Below are positions 46,301 through 61,300 of a DNA stretch of 64,000 bases, piece after piece (the stretch's first letter is position 1; every line of letters starts with the position of its first letter). This DNA is from Eunapius fragilis (taxonomy: Eukaryota; Porifera; Demospongiae; Spongillida; Spongillidae), in the NCBI GenBank assembly GCA_963681505.1, contig OY811991.1:4278387-4342386 (forward strand). The letters are read 5' to 3'. Made by a program: the position numbers and the translations under genes. The notes under the pieces are model-generated. The model was not told the origin of the DNA, ran no database searches, and was given only the letters and a program-made list of their open reading frames with translations.

Positions 46301-49300
46301 CAACCTTTAGTACCAATAATAATGACCGCCTGCCCACACAAATGTACATAGTAACCAACCCTTATACTAGAATCCTTATGATAGACTCAGTCCTAGAATT
46401 TTCATGGGTGCAAGCTAGTGATATAATATTATATAGAGAAAATGTCGTATCGCTATAAAGTTATAAAAATGCTCTTTGTTTGAATTGCTATAACTTCCAA
46501 ACGATTAAAGCTACCACACACCATTCATACCACACCATTTCTCTATGGAAAATCGATCACTGTCCTTAGGTCCTCGTCGTATGTTACATGCAAAGCGCGT
46601 TACCCCCCCAGGGGTTCAAAACTGAAATATCCTTCTGTAGGAGAGTCCCAATCGCTTCAAGATAGGCATGTATGTAGAAGAGTCCTGTCACTATTGATTT
46701 GTCCTGTTCGTTACTTTGCATTATATCCGTTGCGACGTTATAGCTGTGCATAGTATGAGCACGTGTTCCCTGCCAAAGTTTAGGCAAACAGTGTCTTGTC
46801 AAAGACAGGTGCTTAAATGTTTGCCGCGAATCGAGTGGAAAATGTGCATGTCATTTGCACAGCTATAACTTCACAATGGATACAGTAAAAATTAAAAAAC
46901 AGGACAATTAATAGCATTAGGACTCTTATGTATGTATTGATTTAGAAGCGATTGGGATTCTCCAGCTGAAGGATGTTAAATTTTTGAACCCCCGAAGGTA
47001 ACACCCTTTGTATGTACCGTACAGAGAGGACCTAAAGGGCAGAAATGCATCCATAGAGAAATGGTGTGGTATGATTATCTGCAAATAGTACGTTGGTAGC
47101 ACGACATTTTCTCGTGAACTGTCCCATATACACATGTATGGGACGATGTCCAGCGAGGTGCACTAGCAGAATTTCCAGGGTTTGCTAAAAAAGAGCAAAG
47201 ATATTGAAATGTAAGAGTAATTTTAAAAAATCCAGCTCTATAAGTTAGTTCAATTTTTGAATATTAATGAACTTTTCACAATAAGGTGACATTTAAAAAC
47301 TTGGAATAGAACAAGGACATGCAATAAAATTATGTATCAAATCGTACACTAGTCTAATTGGTAACTGTATTATGTGTTGTACAATATTTCTGTTCAATTT
47401 TAGGTGGTTCGTCAAAGGTGAAGGATGGGCTGAATGAGCATTGCTCTTCTGTCTGCAGAGCTGCAGTTAAGAAATTGGCTCACATGTGCACACAGCTATC
47501 ATCGGGGGAAATTGTAGTGAAGGAACTAGTGAGGGTTAAGGAGAGGGAGCAGCATCTGTTGATGCTCTGTGAGGCAGCTAAGGAGCTGTCGACAGTACGA
47601 GGAACCCTGAGCCAAAGGATTGATGAGCTGGAATTCTATAAATCTCATTGTAACTTGCTTCTTCATCTTCTCTCTCATGCTGGCCTTCCTCAACAAATGC
47701 AAGGTGCATTTTTTAATCTTGTTTTTTTTTTTCAATTTGACTAACTTACATATAATATGTTTACTCATTCCATTTCGTATTTCAGGTTTCAGTGACCTAT
47801 ATTTGGAACTGGAAAAGGATATTGGCAATTTGAGCATTAGAGCTCTTTGTACATCCAGCTCATTTGGAACAGTAAATGTGATAGTTCCAGCTGCAGGGCC
47901 CTTGAATAATATAGCTCAACTGTTTTATATCATGACTTCCAGGTACCCGAGTTCAACATTTAATGGGCTCTGGGAGTCTCATCTTCAAAATGAAATCAAA
48001 AAATATACCTCTGCTGGTTTGACTTTCAGTCATGTTTGTGATGATGTTTGGAAACCATCATTTAGTTTGTGCAACAGTCATGTTGCTTCCTGCCAGAATC
48101 AGACAATTCAACTTGAAACAATTGACAGGTTGTTCAAATCGGTTCAGTACCAGGGAAATTTAGAAACAGAACTATTGAATCTTTCAAAAGGGGTCTCATT
48201 GTGTGATAGGCACTGTGAAGATAGTGGTGAATGGGTAAAGAGTACATGTATGTGTATTAGAAGGTACTGGGAATTGTGCACTTGCAAAGAAGCTGCAGCT
48301 AAACTTTTACAGCTGAAAATTGCAATTAAACTGACAGGAGACTTTCAAAGTGTTGAGATGCTTCAAAAAGGGGTCAGGGCAATAGTGTGATTATTTGCAA
48401 TATGCAATACTGACCTTATTCTTGCTTCTGCAGGTAGAGATGGTTATGAAGAATGAGTCATTAAACAAGATATCCGAAACACTAGTCATGACAGGTAAAT
48501 TCATGCAGGAAATTGCTACCAATAGCCTAAAGAGGCAATGTATCGAAAAGTTCCAGAAGTGTTTACAGTTTAGAAACTGGTTACGAAAAGTTACTAAGGG
48601 TGAGCTCTGCATTAACTACTATAAGCAATAATTATAATTTCCCTCTTCTATGTAGATGTTAATGGTCTCAACAGATTTGTAACCATAGCTCTGTCAACTG
48701 GTACTGGAGGGGAAGATGCTCTTACCCAGGAGAGGCTATATAACCTCAGGGCTGTGGGAAGTGGTTTTGGACCTCTCATATACTCTCTATCATACGATGC
48801 AGGATTTCATGAACTTTCCAGTTGTTGTAGGGCTGTGTGGAATGTGGTTCAGAACAATTCTCAGTTACCTGCCATTCTGGTATGTTACCACATTATATGC
48901 AATTCTTCACAACTGTGGGATATTAAAAATTAATCCTTATAGGATGATTGTGTGGTTCACCTTGATTGGTATATGCATATAAAGCAAAACATTGGATCAG
49001 TTGAGCAATCATCTTTCAAGCAGCTAGAACATATCAAGTTGTACGGAAAATATGCAGTTTCTGCTGCAGATAAACGTTCTTTTTCACGTTTGCAAATTCA
49101 AGATGTATTGCAGTTAATGATTTTATCTGAAGATACACATGCCATTAAAAGGCAGTACACACTGGATGAACTAAGGGACTTGGAGAGCCGATTGATACTG
49201 GTTACCAGTCATGAAGCTAAAAATAGGAAAGATGTCGACCAATTCATGCATGTAAGGTTTATTTTATTACTAATTGGTTCTTACCCCTTTCTCATTTACT

Positions 49301-52300
49301 ATAGACTTTGCATTCAATATGCTGCATTGGTGAAGTGCTTGTGGAGTTGCATAAATCGGGAAATGTTTCCTACAATAGCTGGAAATTGACTTGCTTGTGC
49401 CAAACTGACTGTGTAGATGATCTTAAGGAACTTGCCAAGCAGATGGAAATGGACCTACAATCTTGGAAAAGTGAACTAATGAGTATGCGGAATACCTACT
49501 ATGAGCTGAACTACTTCACAAATGCACAATTACTGGCCATTCGCAAGGAAATGGCAAATGAGCAGTTCTCTACTAGTCTACTATTGCTATTACAGAGCAT
49601 TTCTCCAAAGGCCACATTGCAACATCTCCGAACAACAATTGGATATTGTTTGGAAAACCCTGCTAGACAATGTGATATCACTGAGACAGATGGGTTTAAA
49701 CAGACCCTTTCAGTAGTAGAACAACCACTAGAAATAAAGTAGGTGTTTTATGTTTAAATTGTTTTGGCTCTAAGCTCCAATATTCAAAATAGGTCTGGGT
49801 TGACTATCAGTACAACACCTATGGATTCACATTACTTGAAATTACAGCAAGTTGGTGAGATACTTCAGAGACTGAAGTCTTCTCTTCAAGGTACTCTGCA
49901 TGCTGCGATATAGTAACTTTGGATCAATTTGTACAAATTTCCATCTGTAGACGCTGTTGAAAACCAAAGACGTTTACCAAGCACACTTGTTTGTGGCATA
50001 GCAAATCTCATTACAACTGATTTATGTGAGCATATGATTACCCCACATGGATGCATAATTGCATACATCATGCACTTTAAAGTACACAATGCATATGTGC
50101 TCTAAAAACGATGAATCCTAAAAAATTTGTAACTGTGAACTGTGGTGTTTTTTAATGCAAATAAAGAAATTTTCATATAAATATGGAGTAGCCTTTGTTG
50201 ATGATTAGTAAAACTTGTGTAGTTGGTAAGCAAAAAACAGCTGCTTTTAAGAGGATGACATTTGATTTGATTATCATTAAGGTTATTTCTTACAAGCAAT
50301 CTCATCTCACTAATACAAATTCATACTGTGGGATTTTTAAAAAATTACCTTTCCTGTTATAGCTAATGTGCTAAAGGCAGTCCTTTCCATCTACATGGAG
50401 GACCCATCCTCTCCTCTTCCTACCCTTGAAGAGGTATTGCTTTGTGACCAAAATACAACTGAAGAAGAGGTAAGCATCATCTTACCATACATAGATAAAG
50501 ACGATTGGTGAATAAAGATTAAACTGTGTATGCTTTTAGCAACTAAAATTAATTATGCAGTATGAAATGATAATATCACATGCTGCATCTTAAATTCATT
50601 TATCAGAAGTAGATTTAATGTCTTGTGGTTTGGGGTTTACCAAATGATTAATCCTGAAATAGTGTTTTGGTCTACTTTAACCTTCATTTATACCATAAAA
50701 AATATGAGTGGAACATCATTATTTACTTTGAAATATTTATCTACCTTTGCCTATGAGAAGTACCGAATTTCATAACATATGTATTAGTGTAAAGCTATAT
50801 TAGTGTTCCTTTTAAAATTAATACCGCATGTGTACATTTTTTGCACGAGTGTAACGTGTATTACAACGATCATTCAGCTGATGACCTGGTAAATGATTGA
50901 TATTCTTAATAGAACTAGTAATGCTACTTAGGTGACCTTAACCTTTAATCTCCCGTCGTCCTACATGTAGGATTATCGTCCTACGCGTAGGACGCAAGTT
51001 AAAATTATTTTTTAGCAAACTCATATGATCTAAGAACAAACCAAAACTCATTGTACTGTGGAAATGGTTATTAATTCAGAAAATATTTTTACTTTCTTGC
51101 AATTCTTCAAAGATTGTCAAATACAATCAATACTGCATTGCTAAAAGATGTATTTGCGGTAAATCACAATGCAACTTAAAGTACTAGAAAGTAATGTTCG
51201 GAAGATCAGAGCAACATTTTAAAAGAAGAGGGTAGTAAGACAGGTCTTTTGCAATAAGCATATAAAAAAATACATTGTTGATTTGGAAATTGCTAGTTCC
51301 ACAAGTGTATTAACGATAGGTATTTGTCAGATGCATGTTGCGAGAATAGCCAAGTGAATGGACAAAATCTTGAAAACTTACAATGTGTTTTCGGCAAAAC
51401 CAATTAGAGTAAAAACACTGCCACAGAATGTATAGAGTAGCATACGCATCATGCTTCAAAAAACAAAAAAAGTTATACTTGTCGTACTTTTGTCTGTGAC
51501 AAGTAAATTCTTTACATAATGCATTTTTAAGAACCGTATCTGTTTATTAGCATCGTGTAACCAAGGGTGTGATTTAATAAATAGACTGACAATTGGTAAA
51601 TTTAGCACGATAGACACATCAAACAGCAGTAGAGAAATGGATGCCAAAAAACTGCATTTCAATTTATAATGAATTTTCAAATATTGGTCCTACGCGTAGG
51701 ACTTGGACCTGGAGAATTAAGGTTAAATGTGCACTTGGCAGTCAAAGAGTTAAAATGCCATTCTCTGTCGTGCTACCTTCGTTACCTTATCCGAAGTATG
51801 TTCTGGATCCAACTGCAAGTGTTTGGAGAGTGTACAGACCAGTTTTTCCTCTACTATTCAGTTGTGTATCATTTTGTCCTGTCATGACCAGTATTTACAA
51901 TTTTCATCGAGGCTGTAAAGAGCTGAGATATGCTGTTCCATGGATCTCTGTCTATTTGCACACTGTGGTTAAACAGTACCTGCTTGAAAGTAATATTCTT
52001 TTGAACGTAGAAAGTTGTTAAAATTTTTCTAACACTGTCGCATAACACTATTCCAGTTCTAGCATTTGTGACAAAATGCATTCTCTGCATCTTCTCCGAG
52101 ACAGTACAGGAGTGTGCATACTTGCCTTTCCCCCGACTTCTGAAAATCAGGAAGCCACTCGAAACTGTTCAAAGTGATGTTTCCATTTCTCCCACTCTTG
52201 TCCAGCATCTTAAAATCAAATGGCTTAGGCGATTGTAGAGAAATATTTTTAACCAATGCTCGTCACTGCCCCCATGGTATGTACTAGTATTCTAATAAAA

Positions 52301-55300
52301 ATACGTATAAATAGACAGGTATTAATTGCCAGCCAAAGGGAACAAGAGGTTCCTCATGTTCTGAATTAAGGTTTTCAGCTTAATAATAAATAAAGCACTC
52401 CTGATTACTCAGGGTAGTTAAGGCTGCCTCACAGGAAAAATCATGTTGACATATTGTCAACATTCATGTTCGTAATTGCATCATTATGACGTTATGTGGT
52501 TCAATACATTTTGGTCTTCATCTAGTGCAAGGACACTATTTTAGTATCACATTCATACATGTTATGACGTTACATTGATCTAGAGCATAATGTACACTAA
52601 ATGCAAACAAACGCACAATGGAATAACGAAAAGAGCATGCATCTGCCAAGCAATACAAATTTGCGGATAGTTATTTAATAATAACCACTGTATATTGAAT
52701 GGGAATATTGGACATTCAAAACATGGGGATGAAAATGTAGGTCTCAGGTAAATTTCTTCAGATAAGATAGCTCCTTTAGGTTGCTAGTTATTTACTGTGA
52801 CTGGATATTTTGATAAATGCATAGGTTATCGATGATATATCGCATTTTGTCCAAGTCGTCAGCCATTTTGACCCTGCTTCAATGTGAAGGTATGTGTTAT
52901 GGAAAATTTAGCCAACTGAAGGATGTCAAAGAGAAGTTAGAACATTGGCATAGTCTTTCCAGACCTTTCGTATCATCACATTGGGAATTTGTATCTGATA
53001 TAAATATTTTATCACCGGTTTTACTACTAAAGATATGGGGAAATTTTGCCAAATTTGGTGAAGAGCAGGAAAAATTCATCTGAGCAGAATTAAAAAGCGT
53101 ATTTGGAAAATCATGTAAAATAACCATTTCGAGGCTCTCTATATTTTTGTTATAAATCAAACACTTGTCCTATTGGCTTGCACTCATCATCCAATGTTAA
53201 ACTTCTATATACCAAGCCGGGATATTCAGGGTTGGCTATCTCAGTTTGTACGGACAGGCCCGCAAGGCTTTGCCCAATCTAACACCATACAGTCCCAGCT
53301 CGGATATTAGCAATCGGCGAAGCTTATCTCTTCGATATTCAACATGGTGCAGCCACAGCACAGTGGTTTAAAATCATAGCTGACAAGGACATTTTCAAAA
53401 TACTGCATATAGATATGACCAACATGTTTGTATCTGGATTTGTAATGAGATGATACAAAATGATTTAAGTTATTAATAAACGTAACCATTTACAATAGCC
53501 TGGTTCCTCTTGCTAGTTCAGTCTCAGTCGAGTCTTTGCCAGATTCTGGTCTCAGTCAAAAAACACTTATCGACCAGAATTGATGACTATCAATTCAACC
53601 AGCTGTGCGACATCTCATCTCCGGCCAACCGAGCCCGTCTGTTATCTGTCTCGTCATGTCATGCTTTCTCTTGGCTAGCTGTCATTCCATCTAGGGGACT
53701 TAATCATAGCTTGGAGCCAGAAGAGTTCCAGGTTGCGTTAAAATGATGGCTTGGGGTGGACACATCCTCACAGCTTATTGAACTGACCACCAGCTGGATC
53801 CTCTTGGGCATCATGTTGTAACATGTAAAGGGGGTGATGGTGATGTTGTTTGCATCACAATGCCTTGAGGGATATTTTTGCCCAATTTTGTCATAGGGCT
53901 CGGCTTGATGGTCAACTTGAGGTAGGTCATGGGTCTGGAGGTGTGATAGTCCAAATAGCCGGCCAGCAGACATTCTTGTACCCAACTGGAAAGGCCAAAG
54001 CGCGCAAATAACGCCAACAACCACAGGTGCAGAGAGCTAGGTTGGGTTGCATTCCCTTAGCGGTAGAGACGAATGGGTGTTGGGGTGAAGAATCGCAGAG
54101 CTCAGTTTCCTGCCTTGCAGACCGCCTGGCCTTGCAGCTGCAATGCAGCAAGTCAAAAAGCCACAACAAGCATATATCAGAGACTGAACCTGATCTTAGT
54201 TCGCTGCAATGCTGGAGCCTTGCTCTCCCGTGCAAGGTTTCAGCATTCAGAGTACAAGGGTTAGGTTTCATTGGGATGCTTCTACAACTTAGATTTTTTT
54301 ACAATGTTATTTATATTAAGATTCTTTGTGCTTAATATAATCAAAATAAACAATGGATAACTAACATAATTTTACAATCATGAATGTATCTAAGTTTTGA
54401 AAGACAGTTGCTAATATGTTATCCTTAAATGAAAGGCAACTGCTTTTTATAGCTTGCCTTTTGAACATGAATGAACATTCTCCGCAGAATGAACATTTCA
54501 CAACTCGACGGTGCCACCTTATAATAGGATCTGATTTTATCCAAAGCCTTGTGAAAACATCAGATAGATTGGCTGCTTGTGTTCCTTGCCAAGCTCTTTT
54601 GTTATGCTCTAGAGGTTCTTCTGAATATTAACCAAGGCCAGTTGATTCATTGGCATCAATCAGTGCAGCTGAATGTGCCAGTATCTGATGCATTGATGGG
54701 ATAAACTTGAAGGTGGGCCAATGTGTAACATCAAAAGTGATGTTTCTTTATAAAGTTTATCTAACTCTTTGATAGGATGGATACCTAGATTACATATTAA
54801 TTTAAAACTCATACGTATCATGGTTTGAGAACTTCTTGATTGCTAATACTACTGTTGTCGACCGTGATTACAAACAAGTTAAGTTGTGATTATTAAAGAT
54901 TTTGTATCGTAAGTCGCTTGTGTTTATTACGCTTTTAAAAATCCAAACTTCGAAGCGGCAAGAAGGGGTGGGTGCATGTTAATACACTGGCATTTCATAG
55001 CTGAAGGCTGTTACTGTATTATTTTGCTAGAGAAGGCCGCCCCTTTTCAGCCTTCTGTTCCCTTAGGCGGTTGAGCGTGATTTAATTACATACCACAACT
55101 GTTTAATCCAATTAAACTTATGTCCTGTAATGAGCTATGCATATAAAAATTATATCAGTAGTTGTAAGAAGGTTTGAAGAATATATGGCTAGTTTATTTA
55201 CTTTAATTATTCAAAAGTAATTTTAAAATAATCAGTAATACACAAATACATTTGTTGAACACATTTACCACAGTTTAATACTTTGCACTTGGCTATCAAT

Positions 55301-58300
55301 GTCAGTGTTGGCATAATTTGAAGTTAGAGCCCAAATTATGATAGCTCTGGCAGTTTAAAACCATTTTTAGGAATAAAGTCTGATGGTCAAAGCCAGAGCT
55401 TAAAAAAAATATTTCTATAGCCTTTTTTGTTTCCCCTTTAGGCATTTTAACCTCTGAATCAGTGGTGCAGCAAGGCGATCCATTGGGTTCCTTATTTTTT
55501 GCCTTAGTGCTGCACAGGAGAGTGTCATCAATTGATGCTGATGATGACTGCCTTAACCTATTATATAGGGCATGGTACCTTGATGATGGGGTTTTAGCTG
55601 GGTCTGCTCCGGGCCCTCACCATTATTGAGAACATGGGTCCTTCTTTGGGTATCTTCATCAATCTGTCCAAATGTGAGGTGTTCTGTGGATCTGACACTA
55701 CAATGTTTCCGGATTCAATGAAAGCCTTCCACACTTTTAACCTTGATATCCTTGGTGCTCCTATTGGTGATTATATCCACTGCGCCAAATTCATTGCCTC
55801 TAAGCGGGTTGAGGCCTTGAAGTTGCTGTCCAGGCTTCATGATGTTGCCATCATTGACCCCCAGGTGGCTTTCACCCTACTTCATGTGTGTGGTAGTTTT
55901 TGTAGATTGGCTCACATCGCTCGGTCCACTCCCCCCAGCTTATCCTCTGACCCTTTGCAGATATTTGACATGGCAGTAAAGGAATGTTTTGCCACATGTT
56001 CTGCTTTGGAACTCACTGAGCATGCCTGGCAGCAAGCACAGCTGGGTCTGAAGTATGGAGGTTTGGGGTTGCGTTCTTTGGCTCTGCATGCCTGTGCTGC
56101 GTAGATTGCTTCTATTAGCTCCTAGGGTTTTGCAGATGTAGATAACCAACATCTAAAGCATCCCATTAGCACCTTCAATGGCTTAATGTCTACTCAGGAC
56201 ACTATTCTCATTGGTTCTACTGTAGACTCGCCCATACCTCAAAAGGCCCTGTCTTTCAAAAATGACACTGAGCAGTTTAGAGCTCTCTTAGATTCCTCAC
56301 CTCCTGCTAACAAGGCTCGCCTCCTCTCAGCATCAGCCCCTCACGCATCCTCTTGGTTTTCAGTGTTGCCTAGTGTAGAGCTTGGTTTTACATCTCGACC
56401 CCCATGAGTTCTGTGTAGGCATTAGGTGGTGGTTGGGATTTGATATTTCCAGAGGGCTTTCCTGTTCGTTTTGTCCTAACACAGCATTAGATCTCCTGGG
56501 TCACCATGCTGTTATATGTAAGAAGTGTGGAGATGTGGTCTCACGGCATAATCGACTTCGAGATGTCTTTGTTGATCTCTGTCACCAGGCCCATCTTGGT
56601 GTTCACGTTGAAGTTGGTAGCAACTTGAAACCTGATGGTTCTCGATCCCGCCCAGCTGATGTTTTGGTTCGTGATTGGATTACTGGCAGATTTGCTGCCT
56701 TTGATTTCACTGTGTCACCCCCCCTCTTTGTTGCCTCACTTAATCAAGCATGCATCACATCAGGCTTTGCAGCTCTATCAGCCGAAATCCGCAAGCACAA
56801 GGCTAATGATCCCAAATGCAATGAGCTAGGGTGGGTGTGTGTCCCTCTGGCAGTTGAGACCTATGGGAATTGGGGGAAGGAGGCTAGGGACACGTTTTCT
56901 TGTCTAGCAACCCAGCTTGCCATTGGGTCTCCAAAATCAAAGAGCAGCTTTGTGTATGAAATATACAGCAGGCTTAACCTCACCTTGGCCAGGTCTGTTG
57001 TGAGAGCAATTATGGCCCAGACTCTCGTATCTTAATCTATTTTATCTGTAGGTGCATATTCCATGTTTATGTAATCCATTCTATTTTTTATGTAATGAGA
57101 TTTGTAAGATCATAGTTCTGTATGTGCATTTATTCCTTTCATGTATTCTCTTGTAATTGCAATATTGTGTGTTAATCATTTGATTTTGATATAATTTATT
57201 TTAAAAATCATTCAATAGGCACTACTGCTGTTCAAAAGAGCCATCGAAGATCCAGGTTTCAAACGGATATTTTGTCTTGTTCATGCAGAGAAGCTATCAT
57301 ATCGAGTAGCAGACAATGTTCTTAGATTACTGGATGAAATTACCCAAGGACTTGCGGGTGGGCAATACATAGCATGTGCATGTATCCTTTAGAATATCAG
57401 GGTATAAATAATCAGTAATAGTGATCTCTGCATAATTCTGTTAGCAATAGTGGGTGAATATTACTAGAGGATTTGAACTTCTTTGAACTTCACGTGCCCA
57501 CAGATTATAGATTGATTGTCATATGTGGTACTGATGAAGAGGGTGTGTCACATGTGGCTACAAAATTGAAACAGTTCCAGCGACACTTCAGACCCCATGA
57601 TGATAATGAATGTGCACTGTACCTGCGGAGTAAACTTTTATACACACCAATACCTGCTCTTAATAGGTCATACAGGAAAACTGCGTCTAAAAGGTGAGCC
57701 CTTGTGTAATACACAGCACAATGTGTGCTTCATGGTCCCATCAATGTTCACTATCAATTTAGTTGGTTAAAGTAATACCTTTGAATAGAGGTCATGGGAT
57801 ATACAATTCAGAATTAATCAGAACAAAATGGCATCAATTTAGATAAGGCAATAGTGAGTGCATTTTTCATTTACTTTAAAGTACTTTCAGGAGTAATATA
57901 TGTTATATTCCTTCTTTCGTTTGGATGCATGTGTAACAAAAATAATAATAGTCATTGTTTGTAATGTTTCTAATTGATAGTTTCACATGCAGATTATGTG
58001 ATGTCATGAAATCAACAGAGCATGAGCTAGCTTGTAACAAAAGTTGTCATTACGCATTAGTACAGGAGTGAAATAGAACTCAAGGCAAATTCTTATGCAA
58101 TTCTATTTCCTTGTTTATCTTCAACCATCACACAAATGAAGGTATACCGCAGGTTTAGTGACTTCTACTCGATCAGGAATGGGAAAGTCCCTCTACATTC
58201 AGAGAAAGGCAGAAAATACAAGGGGCAGTGCTGTTGTTCATGTACCAGTTCATGGCCCTGATGTCACAGCAGATTCTATATTAGAGCTACTTGAATACCA

Positions 58301-61300
58301 TGAGGACTCTAGCTGCTCCATCTTCCACTTCGATGTGGTTCCAACAGTGAGGAAATAAATACATTTCCTCTTCTCAGTTCAAATGTACTGATACTCATTA
58401 AATATGGTTAGGTCTTACATCAGGCAAATGCCATTCTATTCTCACTTCTGATATTAAAAGGCTTAACAGACATACTTGGTAACACATGGAGGTGTTATGA
58501 AAAAGATATATATATAGTGGAAGTGACTGTACCAGAGCAGGTGGTGTGATGCTGATATGTAAGATGTAAATGTATGTATTAACATTACTTCACTTATATG
58601 TGCAGGATAATTCTGTAGTCGCAAGGGCTCTCTCATTCCTTAGAATGCTTCCTACAATTATGTGTGCAAGTCCATTACAACTGAGAGAAGCAAATGGTAT
58701 TGTTCCTGATGATGTAGGTGAGTTTGTTATTAAAATTCATGCAAACATACATCTGCTACATGAAATCCTTTCCCACTCTCACTATGTAGTCGGTTGTGAC
58801 AATGCCACCTTTCAGCATAAATGCTACCAGTTGGTCTATAAATATCTAAGGGACACTCATGGCAGACACACTGCAACTGAAAAGAATGGACTTCATGATC
58901 AGTTGCAAGTATATATGCAGTTAAGCCCTACCATCACACTATTAGGAAAGCAGAAGTGATTTTCATAAAACTGTGTTAATTTGCAGTCATTGTGGGCTCG
59001 TGGACCCATCTTGGTCTGAACTGGACCATTTTGTAAACTTTCTAGCTGCACAGCTGAGTGCGTGCACAAACTCTATTTTCTGCAATGAGGCTTTAGTAGG
59101 AGACACCTTAAGTGGAATGAAGAACTTTGTTGTAAAATTCATGATCCGGATGTCAAGGGTTAGTTTGTCCAATGCATAAATGAATAATGTACGATGGTCC
59201 TCATGTCCAATAACAGGATTTTGCTACACCTTCACTGCAAGGAGAGCAGGTTATCCAAAAGAGCCATACCCAACACGAAGGCGAGGCAGATGAGCACAGC
59301 ATTTCTAAATACCAGATCAATGAGCAAAAGAAATGGAAGAATAGGTAAGGATTCGAAAGTAATTCCTTACGTGATTAATTCAACAATTGTATTCTTTTAG
59401 CTCTCATCCATACCTGTTCTTCAACAAAGATGGAGTGACCGTTACTTTTGTGGGGTTCATTGTCACTCCACAAGGTGATCTTGTTGATCCAAGACGTCGA
59501 GGACTACAACTTAGCACTAGCAAGCAGGACCCATATTTACCACAGCGAAGCCTTAATTCATCAATACTAATGCCAGGAAGAATGATTGGAGAATGCCGTG
59601 GAGATCTTAATGATACAGGATATCAAAGATGCCTACAGAATCCATTTATACCACAGCCTAGTAGTCATCCTACAGCATTAATGCAAGGGATGATAGGAAG
59701 CAGCTTTCGTTCTGGCTATCCAATTACAAGGGAGGCAATAACAAGAGGAGATGTTGTAGTCCCTGGGGGGAGGCAAAGTACTAGCACCAATTCTTCTATA
59801 GTTCAAAGTGTTATTGAACGTTCTATAATGAGTCCACAGCTGTTCAGTGGGTTAGAACTTAATGGTGTGAACTTCAATGAAGACTATTCCTGCTGGAAAA
59901 AGTGAGGAAGGCAGTAATAATATTATGCTTGTTTATTTTTGGCATCTTTGCATCCTGGCTCTGATAGAGCGGATATGATAAAAAAATTGGCAATCGTGAT
60001 GGGGCTTAACATGGATGTGAAAGACCCTGACCCATCATATGCACTTACAGTAGACAATGTACTCAAGATTCTAGCTATGCAAATGAGGTTCAGGTGAGAT
60101 GCTACAGTATTTGTGCACACCAGAACATTTTTTATGAAGTGTTCTGAATGCAAGTATTGAAAAGCCTGTTAAATATATAGACTGGTATTACATGCAATGT
60201 TAGTTTCTAGTTGAAATAATACAATAATGAGGGTTACACATGTTTCAATGAATGTTTGGTACAACATAAGTTACTAAATTTCTATCATAAATGCAGTTGA
60301 TCAATAGTGTCCCTCTGGGATCAAGAGGTCTACCAACAATCGTATTTAGACACTCCAACTTATTCAAATGAATAAGTTTAGCATTTAATCTACAGACGTT
60401 CAATGCATAGGATGATGGTCCTACATGTAGGACTCAAGTTAAATATAATTTTTAGCAAATCCATATGGACAGAGAACAACCCAAAAGCTCATTGTACTGT
60501 AGAAACTGTTAGCAATTCTGAAAATACTGGTATTTCCTTGCAACTCTTCAAAGACTGTCAAATATAGTCAATACTGCATTACCAAAAGATGCTTTTTCAG
60601 TAACAGCGAAGCAACTTCAAGTAATGTTTGAAAGATGAAAACGACGCGCAAAAAAAGAGGGATAGTAAGACAGGTATTTGGCACTAGGAAAATTTAAAAA
60701 GTACATTGTAGATTTTGAATTTGCTAGCTCCATAAGCGTATGAACAATATATATTTGTCCGTCACATGATTTGGAATAGCCTAGTGAATGGGCAAAATCT
60801 TGAAAACACAGTGTGCTTTCTGTAAACGTGGCAAAACCGATTAGAGTTGGAACACTGCCACAAAATGTATTAAGTAGCACACACATGCATCTCAGAAAAC
60901 ATTCCAAAAACGTTTTATTTGTCATACTTTTCCTGTGACAATTACATTGTATCCATACTGCATTTTTCAGGACTGCATCTGTTTCTTTACATCATGTAAC
61001 AAAGGGCTGATTTTAACCTTTAATCTCCTGTCGTTCTACGCATAGGATTATCGTCCTACACGTAGGATGCAAGTTAAAATTAATTTTTAGCAAACTCATA
61101 TGATCTAAGAACAAACCAAAATCTCATACTATAGAAATTTTTATTAATTCAGAAAATATTTTTACTTTCTTGCTTGTTCAAAGATTGTCAAATACAATCA
61201 ATACTGCATTGCTAAAAGATGTATTCGCTGTAAATCGCAAAGCAACTTAAAGTACTAAAAAGTAATGTTGGGAAGATCAGAGCAACATGTTAAAAGAAGG

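Noticed and set aside
54027-54335. Independent small gene on the plus strand
   Set aside because: The sequence aligns with the C-terminal part of the non-LTR element at 56820-57035, so it is part of the decayed copy.
60617-60925. Minus-strand 102-codon frame
   Set aside because: It lies wholly inside a non-coding MITE that has related copies without this frame.
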